Below, one piece after another: positions 1 through 10,540 of a DNA stretch of 64,000 bases. The DNA is taken from contig OY992541.1 of assembly GCA_963921195.1 (NCBI GenBank), forward strand, positions 14,550,644-14,614,643. The letters are read 5' to 3'. A program made the translations under genes and the position numbers. The first letter of the stretch is position 1; every line of letters begins with the position of its first letter. The DNA is from Pegoplata infirma. Taxonomy: Eukaryota > Arthropoda > Insecta > Diptera > Anthomyiidae. The notes under the pieces are model-generated. The model made no database searches. It was not told where the DNA came from and saw only the letters and a program-made list of their open reading frames with translations.

Positions 1-326
1 TAATTACTCATACGCCTGTATTTTACCTATGTAAAATATTAAAAAAAACGTACCAGACTAAAAGACAACAATGCTGTTGTTGACACTATTTTTTCTGGTA
101 CCTTAACAATTCGAATTTTAATCAAGTGCTCAAGTTTTTTTGTACAGAAAACAAACTGAAATGACTACAAAAAAAGAGTCAAACTTTAATAAAAAGTGTT
201 TTTAACTAATTTAAAATTTGCCGAATATTCGGCAAACTGTTGACGAATATTTATTTAACCGAATATTCAAAAACATGCCGAATATGCCGAATACCGAATA
301 GTGACGAATATTCGCGACATCCCTAT
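1..326. repeat. Possible right part of a hAT-like MITE
   Basis: From about 220 to 320 the sequence repeats the palindrome-like word CCGAATATTCGG and its variants, then stops at GACATCCCT. A terminus of the form AGGGATGTCGCGAATATTC is what hAT-type non-autonomous elements often show, so this may be the right end of one whose left end lies outside the window. No ORF or other gene signal is seen. The left part (1-200) is unassigned AT-rich sequence. Confidence 0.3.
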
Positions 327-329
327 AAA

Positions 330-1111
330 AAATACAAAAAAATATATATAAATACAAAAAATTTATAATATTACGGAATTTTTCTAGATGAAAATTTTTT
401 TAATTTTTCTAAATGAAAAATTTGGGAATTTTTCTATAGAAAAATTGGATAATTTTTCTTAGAATTTTTTTATAGTAAAAATCTTAAAACTTTGAGAACT
501 TTTATATAAAAAATCTAACAGTTTTTCTATAGGAAAAATCTGATAGTTTCTTATAAGAAAAATCTGAGAATTTTCTATATTGAAAATTTTGAAATTCTTC
601 TGGGTAAAAAGAATAAAGGCAATAAAATCATGAGTGAGAATTTTTGTCTAGAATTTTCAATAATCTCATAAGTTTTCTTAAGAAAAAATGTTCTTAATCT
701 TAAATCTTAAATTTTTTTACAGAAAAAAAGTAAAATTAAAATAAAATTTTTCTGTAGGAAAAATAAGAAAATTTTCTTCAGGGAAAATTTGAGAATTTTT
801 TATACAAAAAATGCAATAGAACTTTGACTTTTTCTAAAGGAAAAATTATATAGAATCTGTGACTTTTATAGGACAAACTTCTCGGAATCTAAGTATTTTT
901 CCTAATGAAAAATGTATCAGAATCTGTGATTATTTTTATTAGAAAGATGTCTCCGAATCTAAGACTTTTTAATTAGGAAAAGCGGAGACCTTTTCTATAG
1001 GAAAAAAGTCCTAGAATACTAGAAAAAAAATTTCAGATTTTTTCGAAAGCAGAAATATATCTGAATTTTTAAGTTTTTATATTAAAAAAATATACTAAAA
1101 TCTATGACTTT
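330..1111. repeat. Degenerate AT-rich tandem repeat
   Basis: A long run of diverged units of about 35-45 bp built around TTTTTCTATAGGAAAAAT and 'aatctgagaa'. The same kind of sequence resumes to the right of the BEL element and its neighbouring MITE (from 16513), and again near 52260-52900 and 58440-59400. The BEL element therefore landed inside an older block of this repeat. No coding potential. Confidence 0.55.
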
Positions 1112-1771
1112 TGGTTAATTTACGAGGTGTAAATTACTGAAAGTTACAGGAGGTTGTAACAACAAAGGAAAGTTACAGGAGGTTGTAACAAAAAAAGGAA
1201 ATTTGAAGTTCGTGAATAACTTTATAAATTTCTTATTGGAAGAAGGGGATCAGAAAACAGGATCTTATTTGTTAAATTCGGGGTGAACCAACAACAAGGG
1301 AGAATCAGGGAGTAGATTCTATTAAGAGTAGTTTGGGGTAAACTATTTATAAACCTGCTCCTTTTAGTTTGGAATAAATTAAAGACAGGGATCTTTTCAA
1401 CAACGTTATAAACTTACATTTATTATACAATTCAAGGGGGTGATATGCTGCTGCTGTCGTCTTTGGCTGCCAGTATAAAAAGAGACCGAGCTTTCTTGAC
1501 GTTTATATCAAGAAAGTTCGGTTTCTAACAAACATGGCTGACAAAAAGGCACAGTTTATGATAAATGTCATAAGAAATATAATAATACTAAAAATAGGGG
1601 TTATTCTATTCCAATTCATAGATGGTAGTTATTAATTACCATTAAATCCAATTAATTAAAGGTAATATACATAACTACTTAATATTAATAAATTTACATT
1701 TCATTAAGTTTTACAAAGGGAATTCATTATATAATTATAATTTCTATGATAAGTGTAAACTACGTTGAACA
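1112..1771 (-). repeat. BEL/Pao 3' LTR
   Basis: Left-hand copy of the 660-bp LTR. It holds a 29-bp direct repeat (1139-1167 and 1168-1196) and a strong hairpin at about 1485-1524, whose arms are ACCGAGCTTTCTTGACG and the near-complement TCAAGAAAGTTCGGT around a short loop. Such a stem-loop in an LTR may serve RNA folding, termination or packaging; its role here is unknown. Confidence 0.93.
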
Positions 1772-1785
1772 TCCTGCCGCCCTTG
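1772..1785 (-). other. Likely polypurine tract
   Basis: On the minus strand the bases just before the 3' LTR read GGGCGGCAGGA, a purine-rich run in the position where plus-strand DNA synthesis is primed. It is short and interrupted by C, so the call is modest. Confidence 0.45.
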
Positions 1786-2026
1786 GTCTATAAGACCAAT
1801 ATTCTGGTATCTAAAGGCTTTTTGCAAGACGGGATAGTGCACGTAAAGCTCCTCTTAAGATGTGCCGGGGGCTTGGTGATGACGTGGTGGCATCATTATT
1901 AATCGTCGGCTGATTACCATAAGGACGAAAGCGTCTTTGCGATCGCGGTGGTCTTGGTTGAAGATCACGGGACTGTGGTGTTTCGCGCCTCGGTTGACGA
2001 CGGTTGCGGTGATGTTGATAATTACG

Positions 2027-2263
2027 CTATGTTTGGGCAGAGGCACGGCGACTGCGACTTCTTGACTGCCTGCCCTGTGACTGTTGTTGATGACTAGGTT
2101 GTACAGATCTGCCGCGAACAGCATGAAGCAGGGTATGGTGTGCCCAACCGCATTTTTGACACACGTCCGCCGAAGTGCAATCCGCAGTTTCATGCGATCG
2201 TGCCAAACAATTACGACAGTAGCCGTGTTGGCGTACCTCCCGCTGGCGACCTTCGACGCTCAT
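2027..2263 (-). CDS. Small zinc-knuckle ORF between pol and 3' LTR
   Basis: A 78-codon ORF downstream of pol on the same strand. It carries YCRNCLARSHETADC followed by VCQKCGWAHHTLLH, a pattern like the paired CCHC-type knuckles of BEL/Pao Gag proteins, then a basic R/Q/S-rich tail. It stops at a TAG (2027-2029). The same frame then stays open with more R/Q/P-rich sequence for about 75 codons, so the TAG may be a recent mutation, a read-through site or chance. The segment 1772-2270 is richer in G and C than its surroundings. It differs in sequence from the knuckles inside this element's own polyprotein. It may be an accessory nucleic-acid-binding protein or a captured Gag fragment. Confidence 0.5.
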   Translation of the reverse strand: MSVEGRQREVRQHGYCRNCLARSHETADCTSADVCQKCGWAHHTLLHAVRGRSVQPSHQQQSQGRQSRSRSRRASAQT

Positions 2264-2461
2264 TTCTAAAAACCTTTTACAATATTTTAAAGAATGGAAC
2301 CGTCTGCAAATGAGGCATTGGTGAATTGTAGGATTTCTAGGAGCCCTGTGAAATAAATAAATGTTAATGCATGGAACTAATAATAAGTGAATAATATTGG
2401 GGTATGTGTTGATGTATGTGTAATTGGATGAAGATGGATAATATGTAGTAAATTGGTGAGA

Positions 2462-5400
2462 CTATGGTTCAATAGGAAGAACGCATAGTTTTACAATAGA
2501 TCTAGTGACGGTACCGTTTTGAGTTCTGATGTCAGCAACACGAACAAGGGCATCATTACCTAGATATATTTTCCTAATACGGCCGAGTCTCCATTCGCAA
2601 GGAGGAAGGAGATCATCCTTTATGACCACGAGCTGGCCAACTTTGATATTTTCCTCCTGGTGCTGCCATTTATATCTCTGCTGTAATTCTTTCAAATATT
2701 CATCCTTCCACCGTTGGGCAAATTGGTGATGGAGAGATTTTAATCGTTCCCAACGGTCTCTTAAGGTGATTGAATCTGCAGGAGTTTCAGGTAACGCAAT
2801 GAGAGGAGCCCCACGTAGGAAATGTCCGGGAGTTAGTGCCAGTAACTCCTGAGGGTCGTCCGACATTGGAGAAAGTGGACGAGAGTTTAAGACCGACTCT
2901 ATACGAGTTAAAAGAGTGGTAAACTCTTCAAACGTAAACTTTTGCTTCTGTGCGACCTTTTTAAAGTGCATTTTAAAGGATTTGACTCCTGCCTCCCATA
3001 ACCCTCCCATATGGGGAGCGTTTGGTGGAATAAAAGACCACTGAAATCCATGTGATGAATATTTATCAGCAATGTCTTGGGAAGCGATTTTGAGAAATTC
3101 ATCGTATTCCTTTTGGAGAGCATGTTCTGCACCAACGAAGTTAGTACCGTTATCGGACATAATCTTTTTTGGAAGTCCTCGGCGACTAACAAACCTGGTA
3201 AAGGCTGCTTGGCATGATCCAGAAGTGAGATCGGAGCAAAGTTCGAGGTGTAATGCCTTGGTGCTAAAGCATACAAACACGCAAACATAGCTTTTATGAT
3301 ATGGAGCAGTTCGGATTATCGATGTCTTTGTAGAAAAGGGGCCTGCGAAATCGAGACCAGTTACAGTGAAGGGAAGAGAAAAGGTGCTTCGTTCCAACGG
3401 AAGTGCTGCCATCATTTGTGACTGAACTCTTTGTTTATAAAGAACACATGTAACGCATTTTCGAATGCAAAATCGAATAGCTGATCTTAATCGCGATACA
3501 TAATATTCGGCCCTTATAGCCCTTATCATAAGATTTATTTCAGCATGCATAAGGAGACCATGTGTAAATGATATAAAAAGTTTACAATATGTTGAGCCAA
3601 CAGGGATAATAATTGGATGCCGTTCGTTAAATGAAATAGCAGAGTTTGAGATTCTGCCGTTGGCTCTCATAACATTATCAGTATCTAAATAGGGATTTAG
3701 AGGATAGAGAGAGCTTTTTCTACTAACTGCGGTACCGGCTAATAGTGAGGAGTAGTCATTCTGGTAGTAGATTCGTTGTGTGAGAACGATTAAAAAATTT
3801 CTGGTTTTGAGAAACTCATGATGGACAATTGGGATTGTACCACTAATCATAAGTGCTACAGACTCGGAAGGTGATATATTCATTGTTTCGGACAGTAAAG
3901 GTAGCTTGGGGGCTGAGTTCCCTACCCTTTTCTTAAGAATATAAAGATATCTAAATACATACGAGATCACTCTAATGGCTTTATCCCATCTTGAAAAGCG
4001 GTTCAATATGTCATAATCATTGTCTTCATTGTCAGTGGATAAGTGAAAAACTTCTACAATCCTTCTTCTTTCGGGAGGATCTTCTCTGTTTATAAGGGGC
4101 TTTGGCCATTCTTCGGGGGTCTTTAAAAGCCAATCGGGCCCATGCCACCACAACGTGGAATTTAAAAGGTCCTGAGGCGTACAACCTCGAGATCCCAAAT
4201 CGGCTGGATTTTCAGCCGACCGTACGTGACGCCATGTTACATTTCCGACATTTCGGATAATATCTGCGGTTCTATTAGCTACGTAAGTTTTCCATGTAAG
4301 TGGAGGCTTTTCTAACCACCCTAACACAATTGTGGAATCGCACCAGAGAGAAAGGTCGTAGTTCCGAATAGGCAAATCTAAATTGATTTTTTTGATCAGC
4401 TTAGAAAGTAAGACGGCACCACAAAGCTCTAGCCGAGGGAGACTAACAGGGTAAAGGGGTGCAACCTTCGTTTTAGAGACTAGAAGGAAAGAAGAAATTG
4501 AATTTTCGTTTTGTACTCGTATATACACTGCTGCACAATATGCCTTTTCGGAGGCGTCACAGAAACCGTGAATTTGGGTTAATAATGTTGGGGCAAAATC
4601 AACCCATCGAGGGATATTTAAATTTGAAATCATGGGGAGATGTTCGACAAATGATTTCCATTTGAGTAGAGTGCTTGGCTTAACTTCCTCGTCCCAGGCC
4701 GTACCTTCCAGCCATAATTGCTGAAGTAGAATTTTGGCCTGGATGATGATAGGAGCTATCCACCCTGCGGGATCAAAAAGCTTGGCAATCGTTGATAAAA
4801 TTTTTCTTTTGGTGATAGGGTTGGTAATGTTAGGGGGGTCTACAGTATAAGAAAAGCTATCAGTCAATGCGTTCCATTGAATTCCGAGTGTTTTTGTGGT
4901 ACTTGTTTCCTCAAATTTCAGGAAATCTGAATCTAAGAGATTCTCTTTTGGGACTGATTCTAAAATTTCAGAAGAATTTGAGGTTATCTTTTTCAAAGGA
5001 AAACCTGCAGAATGGAGAACTGAAATTACTTGTGACAGGGAATCTTTAGCAGATTCTATGCTATGAGCTCCCGAAAGAATATCGTCTACATAGGTTTCCT
5101 GTCTCAAAATGTGAAAGGCTTGAGGGAATTGATCCTTAGTATCACTAGCTAATTGATGTAGAGTTCGAATTGCTAGATAGGGGGCACAACTGACACCAAA
5201 GGTGACTGTTTTTAAGGTGAAGTCTTTAATATCGTCATTTGGGTCCGGGCGGAAGAGAATGCGCTGATATGGAAGATCATCATTGTGGACTAGTATTTGA
5301 CGGTACATTTTTTCAATGTCACCGTTAAATACATATCGGTAAGCACGCCACTTTAAAATTAAGCTCATTAGGTCTACTTGTAAAGTAGGACCAACGTGGA

Positions 5401-7744
5401 GAACGTCATTTAGAGAATTGCCAGAGGTTGTTCGTTTAGAGGCATTAAATACGACTCTCACCTTTGTGCTACGACTCTCTGGCTTAAAAACCGCGTGGTG
5501 CGGGAGATAAAACGAATTAAATTTACCTTTAGAATAATTGTCATTAGATGAGGTCAGCTCCATGTGGTTAAGAGTAATATATTCATTTAGTACGTCCCTA
5601 TAAATCGTGGCCAGTTCCGGTTTTTTTTCAAGGTTCACTTCCAAGCGAACATATTGAGAAAATGCAAAAGATCGCGAGTACCCTAGGGGGAGATCGTGAG
5701 GGAAACCGCTTTTAAAGGGCAGTTTGACTACATAACGGCCGTCATCGTTGCGTGTTGTCGTTTTCTGGTATAATAATTCGCAATATTCTTCGTCTGCTGA
5801 TATGGGACGTTTATTTGGGACTTCTTCGATCTCCCAGAACTGTCTTAGTTGTTCTTCGAGGGGATCCTTGTATATTTCCATTGCTTTAATTGAGAAAGAA
5901 TGAAATGTTTCAGTCTCAACCGGACCACTTATGATCCAACCGAAAATTGTTGATTGAGCAATCAGGGAGTTACAAACGTTCTTAAGACCGTCGAGTAATA
6001 TATTGGGCATATAGTTGCTACCAATTAATAAGTCGACTTGACCAGGGGAATAAAAGCTGGGGTCTGCTAAATCAAGTTCTTTTAAATCATCTAATGGAAT
6101 GTCCGATGTCGAAATGGAAAAGGTAGGGAGTAAGCGCGTAATTTTCGGAACAACTATCGCTTTCATATCTACAGAGCAGTTATATTTTTCGGAAAATAAA
6201 GTTAAATCGCATAAGGAGTTTGAGTTTTCCACAATATTTCCACCTATACCACGAATCTGAAAGTGTTTATTTTCTGTAGGAAGCATGAGACGTTGTTGCA
6301 ATTTTTTAGAAATAAAGGATTTCTCTGAACCTTGGTCTATAAACGCGCGTGCATTAAAAATGTCTCCTTTGTGATCAATTTGAACAATTGCGGTGGGTAG
6401 CAAAGTATTTTCTGATATAGATCTGTTTGAACTAGAGACGAGATGACTAGACGTTTGTGCTGCTGCTTTTGCCAGAGCTTGTGTAGACGTGCTTGGGGGG
6501 TGCTCAAGGTCAGTGTTGTTAAAATTTTGAGTCGCTTGACGCGAAGATTGATTGTTGGGTTTAGAGAAGTGAAGCATAGAATGATGACGTCTGTTACATT
6601 CAGAGCAAGTAAATCTGCTTTTACAATCTTTCTTAATGTGGGTATAGGAAAGACAATTTGGACAAATTCGGTTTTCCGTTACGAATTCAGATCGAGATTG
6701 CGGGTCAAGATTCTTAAAATCGGGACAGTTCTTTAGTGAGTGTGTAGATTTGCAAATCTTACAAGGGTACCGAGCTGCGTTTTCCGTATTAAACGCCTGA
6801 GTGTGGAAATGAGACCTAGCTTGAGTGTTAGACTGCACTCCGTGAATACTACTTAAGCGATCAAGTAATTCGTATCTCTTCGTAAGAAACGAATTCATTT
6901 GTGGCCATGATGGGAGCGCCTTATGAGAATCTAAGAACTGTTCCCATAAGGATTTTGTTTCAAGTGGAAGCTTTGAAGAGCAAATTACCACAAGGAGAGG
7001 GTCCCAGTCAGCATGGGGAACTTCTTGAGCCTTTACCATAGCTAAAGTGTCATTAAACGTCGACTGAATGAGCTGTAGAGCTTCGCTAGTTTCAGATATG
7101 GGATGCGGCAGCGTGAGAAGTAGATTCAACTGGTTTTCTACGAGAATCCTTTTATTCTCGTAACGATCATTTAACGCTTGCCATGCGACAGAAAAGTTTT
7201 CACCGCATAATTTGTATCTCTTAACTATTCCGGCCGCCTGTCCCCGAACTTTCAATCTAAGATGATATAATTTTTGGACTGCTGACAATTTGGGATGGTT
7301 AACGTATACGGCGGTAAACATATCGCGAAAAGAGGGCCATTCTTCGTATCCTCCCTGAAAAATTTCAGTATCACAAGGAGGGACTTGAATACAACCAAAA
7401 ATATTATCTGACGGGTTCAATTCTAGATTTGATTGAGGAGAGGGATAAGCCGATGGAGCTATAAAAGTTTTTTGCTTTTCTAAAATTTGAGATTTGCATT
7501 TGTGATATGCTGTGGTGCAAGCACTATATTTTTGACGTGTCGAGACCAAAAGATCGTTATCTAGCTTTTCGAGTTTGTTGGTGTGGAGGGACCTATATGA
7601 TTTTTGAACTTGATTCCACCTCTCGGTTAGATCTTGCAAAAAGACTTCAAGGAAAGTATCCGTGAGGTCATCTTGTGGAATGCTTTCGTAACTAGCACAA
7701 TATGTGACTAAATCGTCCGAATCGAATATAAATTCTTGGGCCAT
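2462..7744 (-). CDS. BEL/Pao gag-pol polyprotein
   Basis: An uninterrupted ORF of 1760 codons encoding all enzymes of a BEL/Pao element. In order: a Gag region with the DUF1759-type block (about 130-295); zinc knuckles CKICKSTHSLKNC (328-340) and CPNCLSYTHIKKDC (361-374), followed by CSECNRRHHSMLH; a retropepsin-like DUF1758 protease with FIDQGS (D470); reverse transcriptase with GDIEKMY (D809) and YVDD (885-888); RNase H with acidic residues near D1063, E1106, D1136 and D1182; and an integrase with an HHCC zinc site (H1395, H1400, C1430, C1433) and DDE residues D1465, D1531 and E1584. A Pao-type C-terminal domain (DUF5641) follows. The protease site reads D-Q-G where D-S-G or D-T-G is usual. 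The start is the first ATG of the open frame. Every motif is present, so the protein looks functional. Gag and Pol share one frame, as is typical. Confidence 0.95.
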   Translation of the reverse strand: MAQEFIFDSDDLVTYCASYESIPQDDLTDTFLEVFLQDLTERWNQVQKSYRSLHTNKLEKLDNDLLVSTRQKYSACTTAYHKCKSQILEKQKTFIAPSAYPSPQSNLELNPSDNIFGCIQVPPCDTEIFQGGYEEWPSFRDMFTAVYVNHPKLSAVQKLYHLRLKVRGQAAGIVKRYKLCGENFSVAWQALNDRYENKRILVENQLNLLLTLPHPISETSEALQLIQSTFNDTLAMVKAQEVPHADWDPLLVVICSSKLPLETKSLWEQFLDSHKALPSWPQMNSFLTKRYELLDRLSSIHGVQSNTQARSHFHTQAFNTENAARYPCKICKSTHSLKNCPDFKNLDPQSRSEFVTENRICPNCLSYTHIKKDCKSRFTCSECNRRHHSMLHFSKPNNQSSRQATQNFNNTDLEHPPSTSTQALAKAAAQTSSHLVSSSNRSISENTLLPTAIVQIDHKGDIFNARAFIDQGSEKSFISKKLQQRLMLPTENKHFQIRGIGGNIVENSNSLCDLTLFSEKYNCSVDMKAIVVPKITRLLPTFSISTSDIPLDDLKELDLADPSFYSPGQVDLLIGSNYMPNILLDGLKNVCNSLIAQSTIFGWIISGPVETETFHSFSIKAMEIYKDPLEEQLRQFWEIEEVPNKRPISADEEYCELLYQKTTTRNDDGRYVVKLPFKSGFPHDLPLGYSRSFAFSQYVRLEVNLEKKPELATIYRDVLNEYITLNHMELTSSNDNYSKGKFNSFYLPHHAVFKPESRSTKVRVVFNASKRTTSGNSLNDVLHVGPTLQVDLMSLILKWRAYRYVFNGDIEKMYRQILVHNDDLPYQRILFRPDPNDDIKDFTLKTVTFGVSCAPYLAIRTLHQLASDTKDQFPQAFHILRQETYVDDILSGAHSIESAKDSLSQVISVLHSAGFPLKKITSNSSEILESVPKENLLDSDFLKFEETSTTKTLGIQWNALTDSFSYTVDPPNITNPITKRKILSTIAKLFDPAGWIAPIIIQAKILLQQLWLEGTAWDEEVKPSTLLKWKSFVEHLPMISNLNIPRWVDFAPTLLTQIHGFCDASEKAYCAAVYIRVQNENSISSFLLVSKTKVAPLYPVSLPRLELCGAVLLSKLIKKINLDLPIRNYDLSLWCDSTIVLGWLEKPPLTWKTYVANRTADIIRNVGNVTWRHVRSAENPADLGSRGCTPQDLLNSTLWWHGPDWLLKTPEEWPKPLINREDPPERRRIVEVFHLSTDNEDNDYDILNRFSRWDKAIRVISYVFRYLYILKKRVGNSAPKLPLLSETMNISPSESVALMISGTIPIVHHEFLKTRNFLIVLTQRIYYQNDYSSLLAGTAVSRKSSLYPLNPYLDTDNVMRANGRISNSAISFNERHPIIIPVGSTYCKLFISFTHGLLMHAEINLMIRAIRAEYYVSRLRSAIRFCIRKCVTCVLYKQRVQSQMMAALPLERSTFSLPFTVTGLDFAGPFSTKTSIIRTAPYHKSYVCVFVCFSTKALHLELCSDLTSGSCQAAFTRFVSRRGLPKKIMSDNGTNFVGAEHALQKEYDEFLKIASQDIADKYSSHGFQWSFIPPNAPHMGGLWEAGVKSFKMHFKKVAQKQKFTFEEFTTLLTRIESVLNSRPLSPMSDDPQELLALTPGHFLRGAPLIALPETPADSITLRDRWERLKSLHHQFAQRWKDEYLKELQQRYKWQHQEENIKVGQLVVIKDDLLPPCEWRLGRIRKIYLGNDALVRVADIRTQNGTVTRSIVKLCVLPIEP

Positions 7745-8388
7745 TGTTGACTTAAAGAAAGTTGTGCAAGGGATTGATTTATCAAAGACAAGAGATGCGA
7801 TTAAATTATGGTTATTATTTTTTGTTCAACTCAGTGCGACCTCTGGCGGATTAATTTGAACCTAATTCCAAAATTTTTAATTAATCACTAAGCAGTTTGT
7901 TTCAAATCTGCAAAGGTTTGGCACAAAAATTCAGATTTGATTAAACTCAAAATGACAACGTGCGAATATAATGGGTAAACTATCTAGCACGTTTTCAAAT
8001 GATTTTATGTGTAAAAAAAAAAAAAGAATTTGAGTCGCTAAAGTTGGCGTTCACCGAACTCAGTATCTATAAAATTCAATCAATATACAGCAAGTGAACT
8101 TTATAAATTTCAAATAACAAACGTGGTAATTTTGTTTTGTTCAAAATTTTGACATTTGAAAGGAAGTGTAAATTTTGGAATGTGTATAAATAAATTTGGA
8201 AGAGAATTCAATTATCTAATACTTTGTAATTTTACAACGTATTCGTAAATCTTTCTGAGATATAGATGTAAATTTAAATTTATGGAACTTCAAATCTAAG
8301 AACAATTTTGATAGAATGTTATATCTTCAGTAGTATTAGCATAGATTTCCAATGTCCAAATGGTGATCAAAAAACTATTTGTTATAAC

Positions 8389-9078
8389 CAGGGAAACCAA
8401 AAATATGCTCTAAAAAACACGTTTTATGCGCTTAAAAAATGCCCTTAAAAACGGAAAATATGCTCTAAAAACAATAAAAATATGCTCTTAAAAAAATTAT
8501 GTCCCCTTTTTTGCTGTGTTTTCTACAATTTGTTAGAGAATAGACCCTCCAAATACTGTTATGTGCGATAGTTAGAGGGTTAAATATGTTCTACAAAAAT
8601 ATTTGCCTTCATATTTTCTACCAAGTTGCTGAATCTAATGAAAACATAGTTTCATATACCGATATGAAGCAAGAACTGGCCAAAGGGGAATCAATCATCA
8701 CAATTCCGTAATTGTTGAAAAAAAAAACATCCTTATTGGATAAAAAATTTAAAAATAAATGTTGTCATAAAAAAAATTGGAAAAGAAGCTCTAAAAATTG
8801 AAAAAAAAAATGCTCTAAAAATGTAAAAATATGCTCTAAAAAGTGGAAAAATGCTCTAAAAATTGAAAATATGCTCTAAAAATATGCTCTTATGCTAAAA
8901 TATGCTCTTAAACCTAAAATATGCAAAAATATGCTCTTAAGGCTAAAATATGCAAAAATATGCTCTAACAAATCGATGCCAGATTTCTTAAAAACTTCTG
9001 AAACGGATAAATACCTTACCTATTTATCAATAAAATGCACAGGAAAAAACATGATACTGCATATTTTTGGTTTCCCTG
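8389..9078. mobile_element. hAT-type MITE with internal minisatellite
   Basis: Perfect 20-bp inverted termini CAGGGAAACCAAAAATATGC, flanked by an 8-bp duplication GTTATAAC (8381-8388 and 9079-9086), the length typical of hAT elements. The interior repeats 'atgctctaaaaa' many times on both sides. It has no transposase; the ORF crossing 8892-9113 is repeat-derived. It sits inside the BEL leader. Confidence 0.85.
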
Positions 9079-9229
9079 GTTATAACTTTAACAAAGAAGT
9101 TTTTATTTTTTAAGTTGACATTTAGTGCCAAATAAATTAAATTATTCCAATTTAACTTTAAACGGAATTCAACGATCCAATACTTTGTTTATTTAAAAAA
9201 ATTTCGTAAACGTATAATTTTTTGCTTTA

Positions 9230-10540
9230 CTTGTCCAAACTGAATTGAAGTATCAAAACAAACGAAAGTTTCAACTTGAATTTGGGGAAAATTCAATTGT
9301 TAAAATATATATCAATTAAAAACAATTTAAAATTTTCCATTCAATTGCAAATTGATATAAGACAACCTTATAATGGTCAAAAGTAAATCTGTTGCTATAG
9401 TATCACTATGGTAAAATAAGTACTTAAAATGTTTACCTAGTTGTATTTTATTTTTGTTGACCAAAAAATGTTTACTGTGCAGTACTTAATTGAACTTATT
9501 TCCAATTTCTCAAGATTCAGTTAGAGCGTATATTCTTGTTTTAATCTAGCGATTTTTTATTATGCAAAAGTAGTAACACCTTTTCCCATATATTATTATG
9601 ATCCAATTAGTCTTGTTAGATATTGCCAGCGTTTAGCGTTTTTTCAGGGATGTTGTGAAACCTTTTTTCTTATAATGTAGCAATTAAGTCCTCTTAATTA
9701 TTAATTTAAAAAAAATGAAAAATATTTCACAGGGATGTTGTGAAAAGTTACGATTTAATTCAGTCGAAAAAATTTTAAATTCTGAATTTTAGTAATTTTA
9801 AAATATTTCAATTTTAAGTAAATCCAAGAATTTAATACTTTGTTTCCCTTTTTTTTTTTAATTGTGTAAAAGTGTAAATTTTGTTTTAAAATCTATTTCT
9901 TAAGTTCGGAGAAAACAAAAAATAAATAAAAATCGATGTTTAGTTTTCCACAATGTTAAAAAGGTTACTATATTTTCTCAAATTAAGTTGCAGTACTAAA
10001 CAAGCGAGAATTTCAAATTGAATTTCGGGAAAATTCAATTAATAAATAGTATTTTAACCTAGTTAAAAAAAAAAGGACATTATAATCTGTTTAATTTTAC
10101 GTTTCAGCACTAATTTATAATAGCAAGTGGATACAAGAATACTTTATAATGGTGCAAATTAAAGTATTTCTATAGTATCACTATGATTTTCTATAGTATC
10201 ACTATGATTAATACTTGAAATTTTCACTTGGTTATATTTAATTTTAGTTGATCAAAATTTTATTGTTTGTTAATTAGTTGAAAAGTATTTTTTATTTGTA
10301 AAGCTTCAGATAGAGCGTTTCAATCTAGCGATTTTTCGTAATGCAAAGGTGGTAACACTTTTTCCCTTACTATTTACAATGTACCAACTGAGTCTAATAA
10401 GATATTTTATTTTCACAAATTTCACAGGAATGTGAAAAAAAATACGATTTTCTCCAATCGACAAATCATAAACTCTGTATAAATTTTAGTTATTCAATAA
10501 AAAAAAATTCTTTATTATTTCAAGAGTTCCCTTTCTTCGT
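9230..10540. repeat. Diverged internal duplication in the BEL leader
   Basis: Blocks recur in the same order. 'ttgaatttggggaaaattcaatt' near 9290 matches a copy near 10015. 'ctatagtatcactatg' occurs near 9397, 10171 and 10194. 'agagcgt..ctagcgatttttt..atgcaaa' occurs near 9530 and 10310. The offset is roughly 780 bp. Weaker matches ('aatactttgt') extend to 8217 and 9178. It looks like an old tandem duplication that has drifted. Confidence 0.55.

Noticed and set aside
1855..2193. 112-codon minus-strand ORF overlapping the zinc-knuckle ORF
   Set aside because: It is in another frame, has no recognisable domain, and its overlap partner has clear zinc-knuckle spacing.
8892..9113. 73-codon ORF
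   Set aside because: It lies across the minisatellite and right end of a hAT-type MITE and has no independent support.
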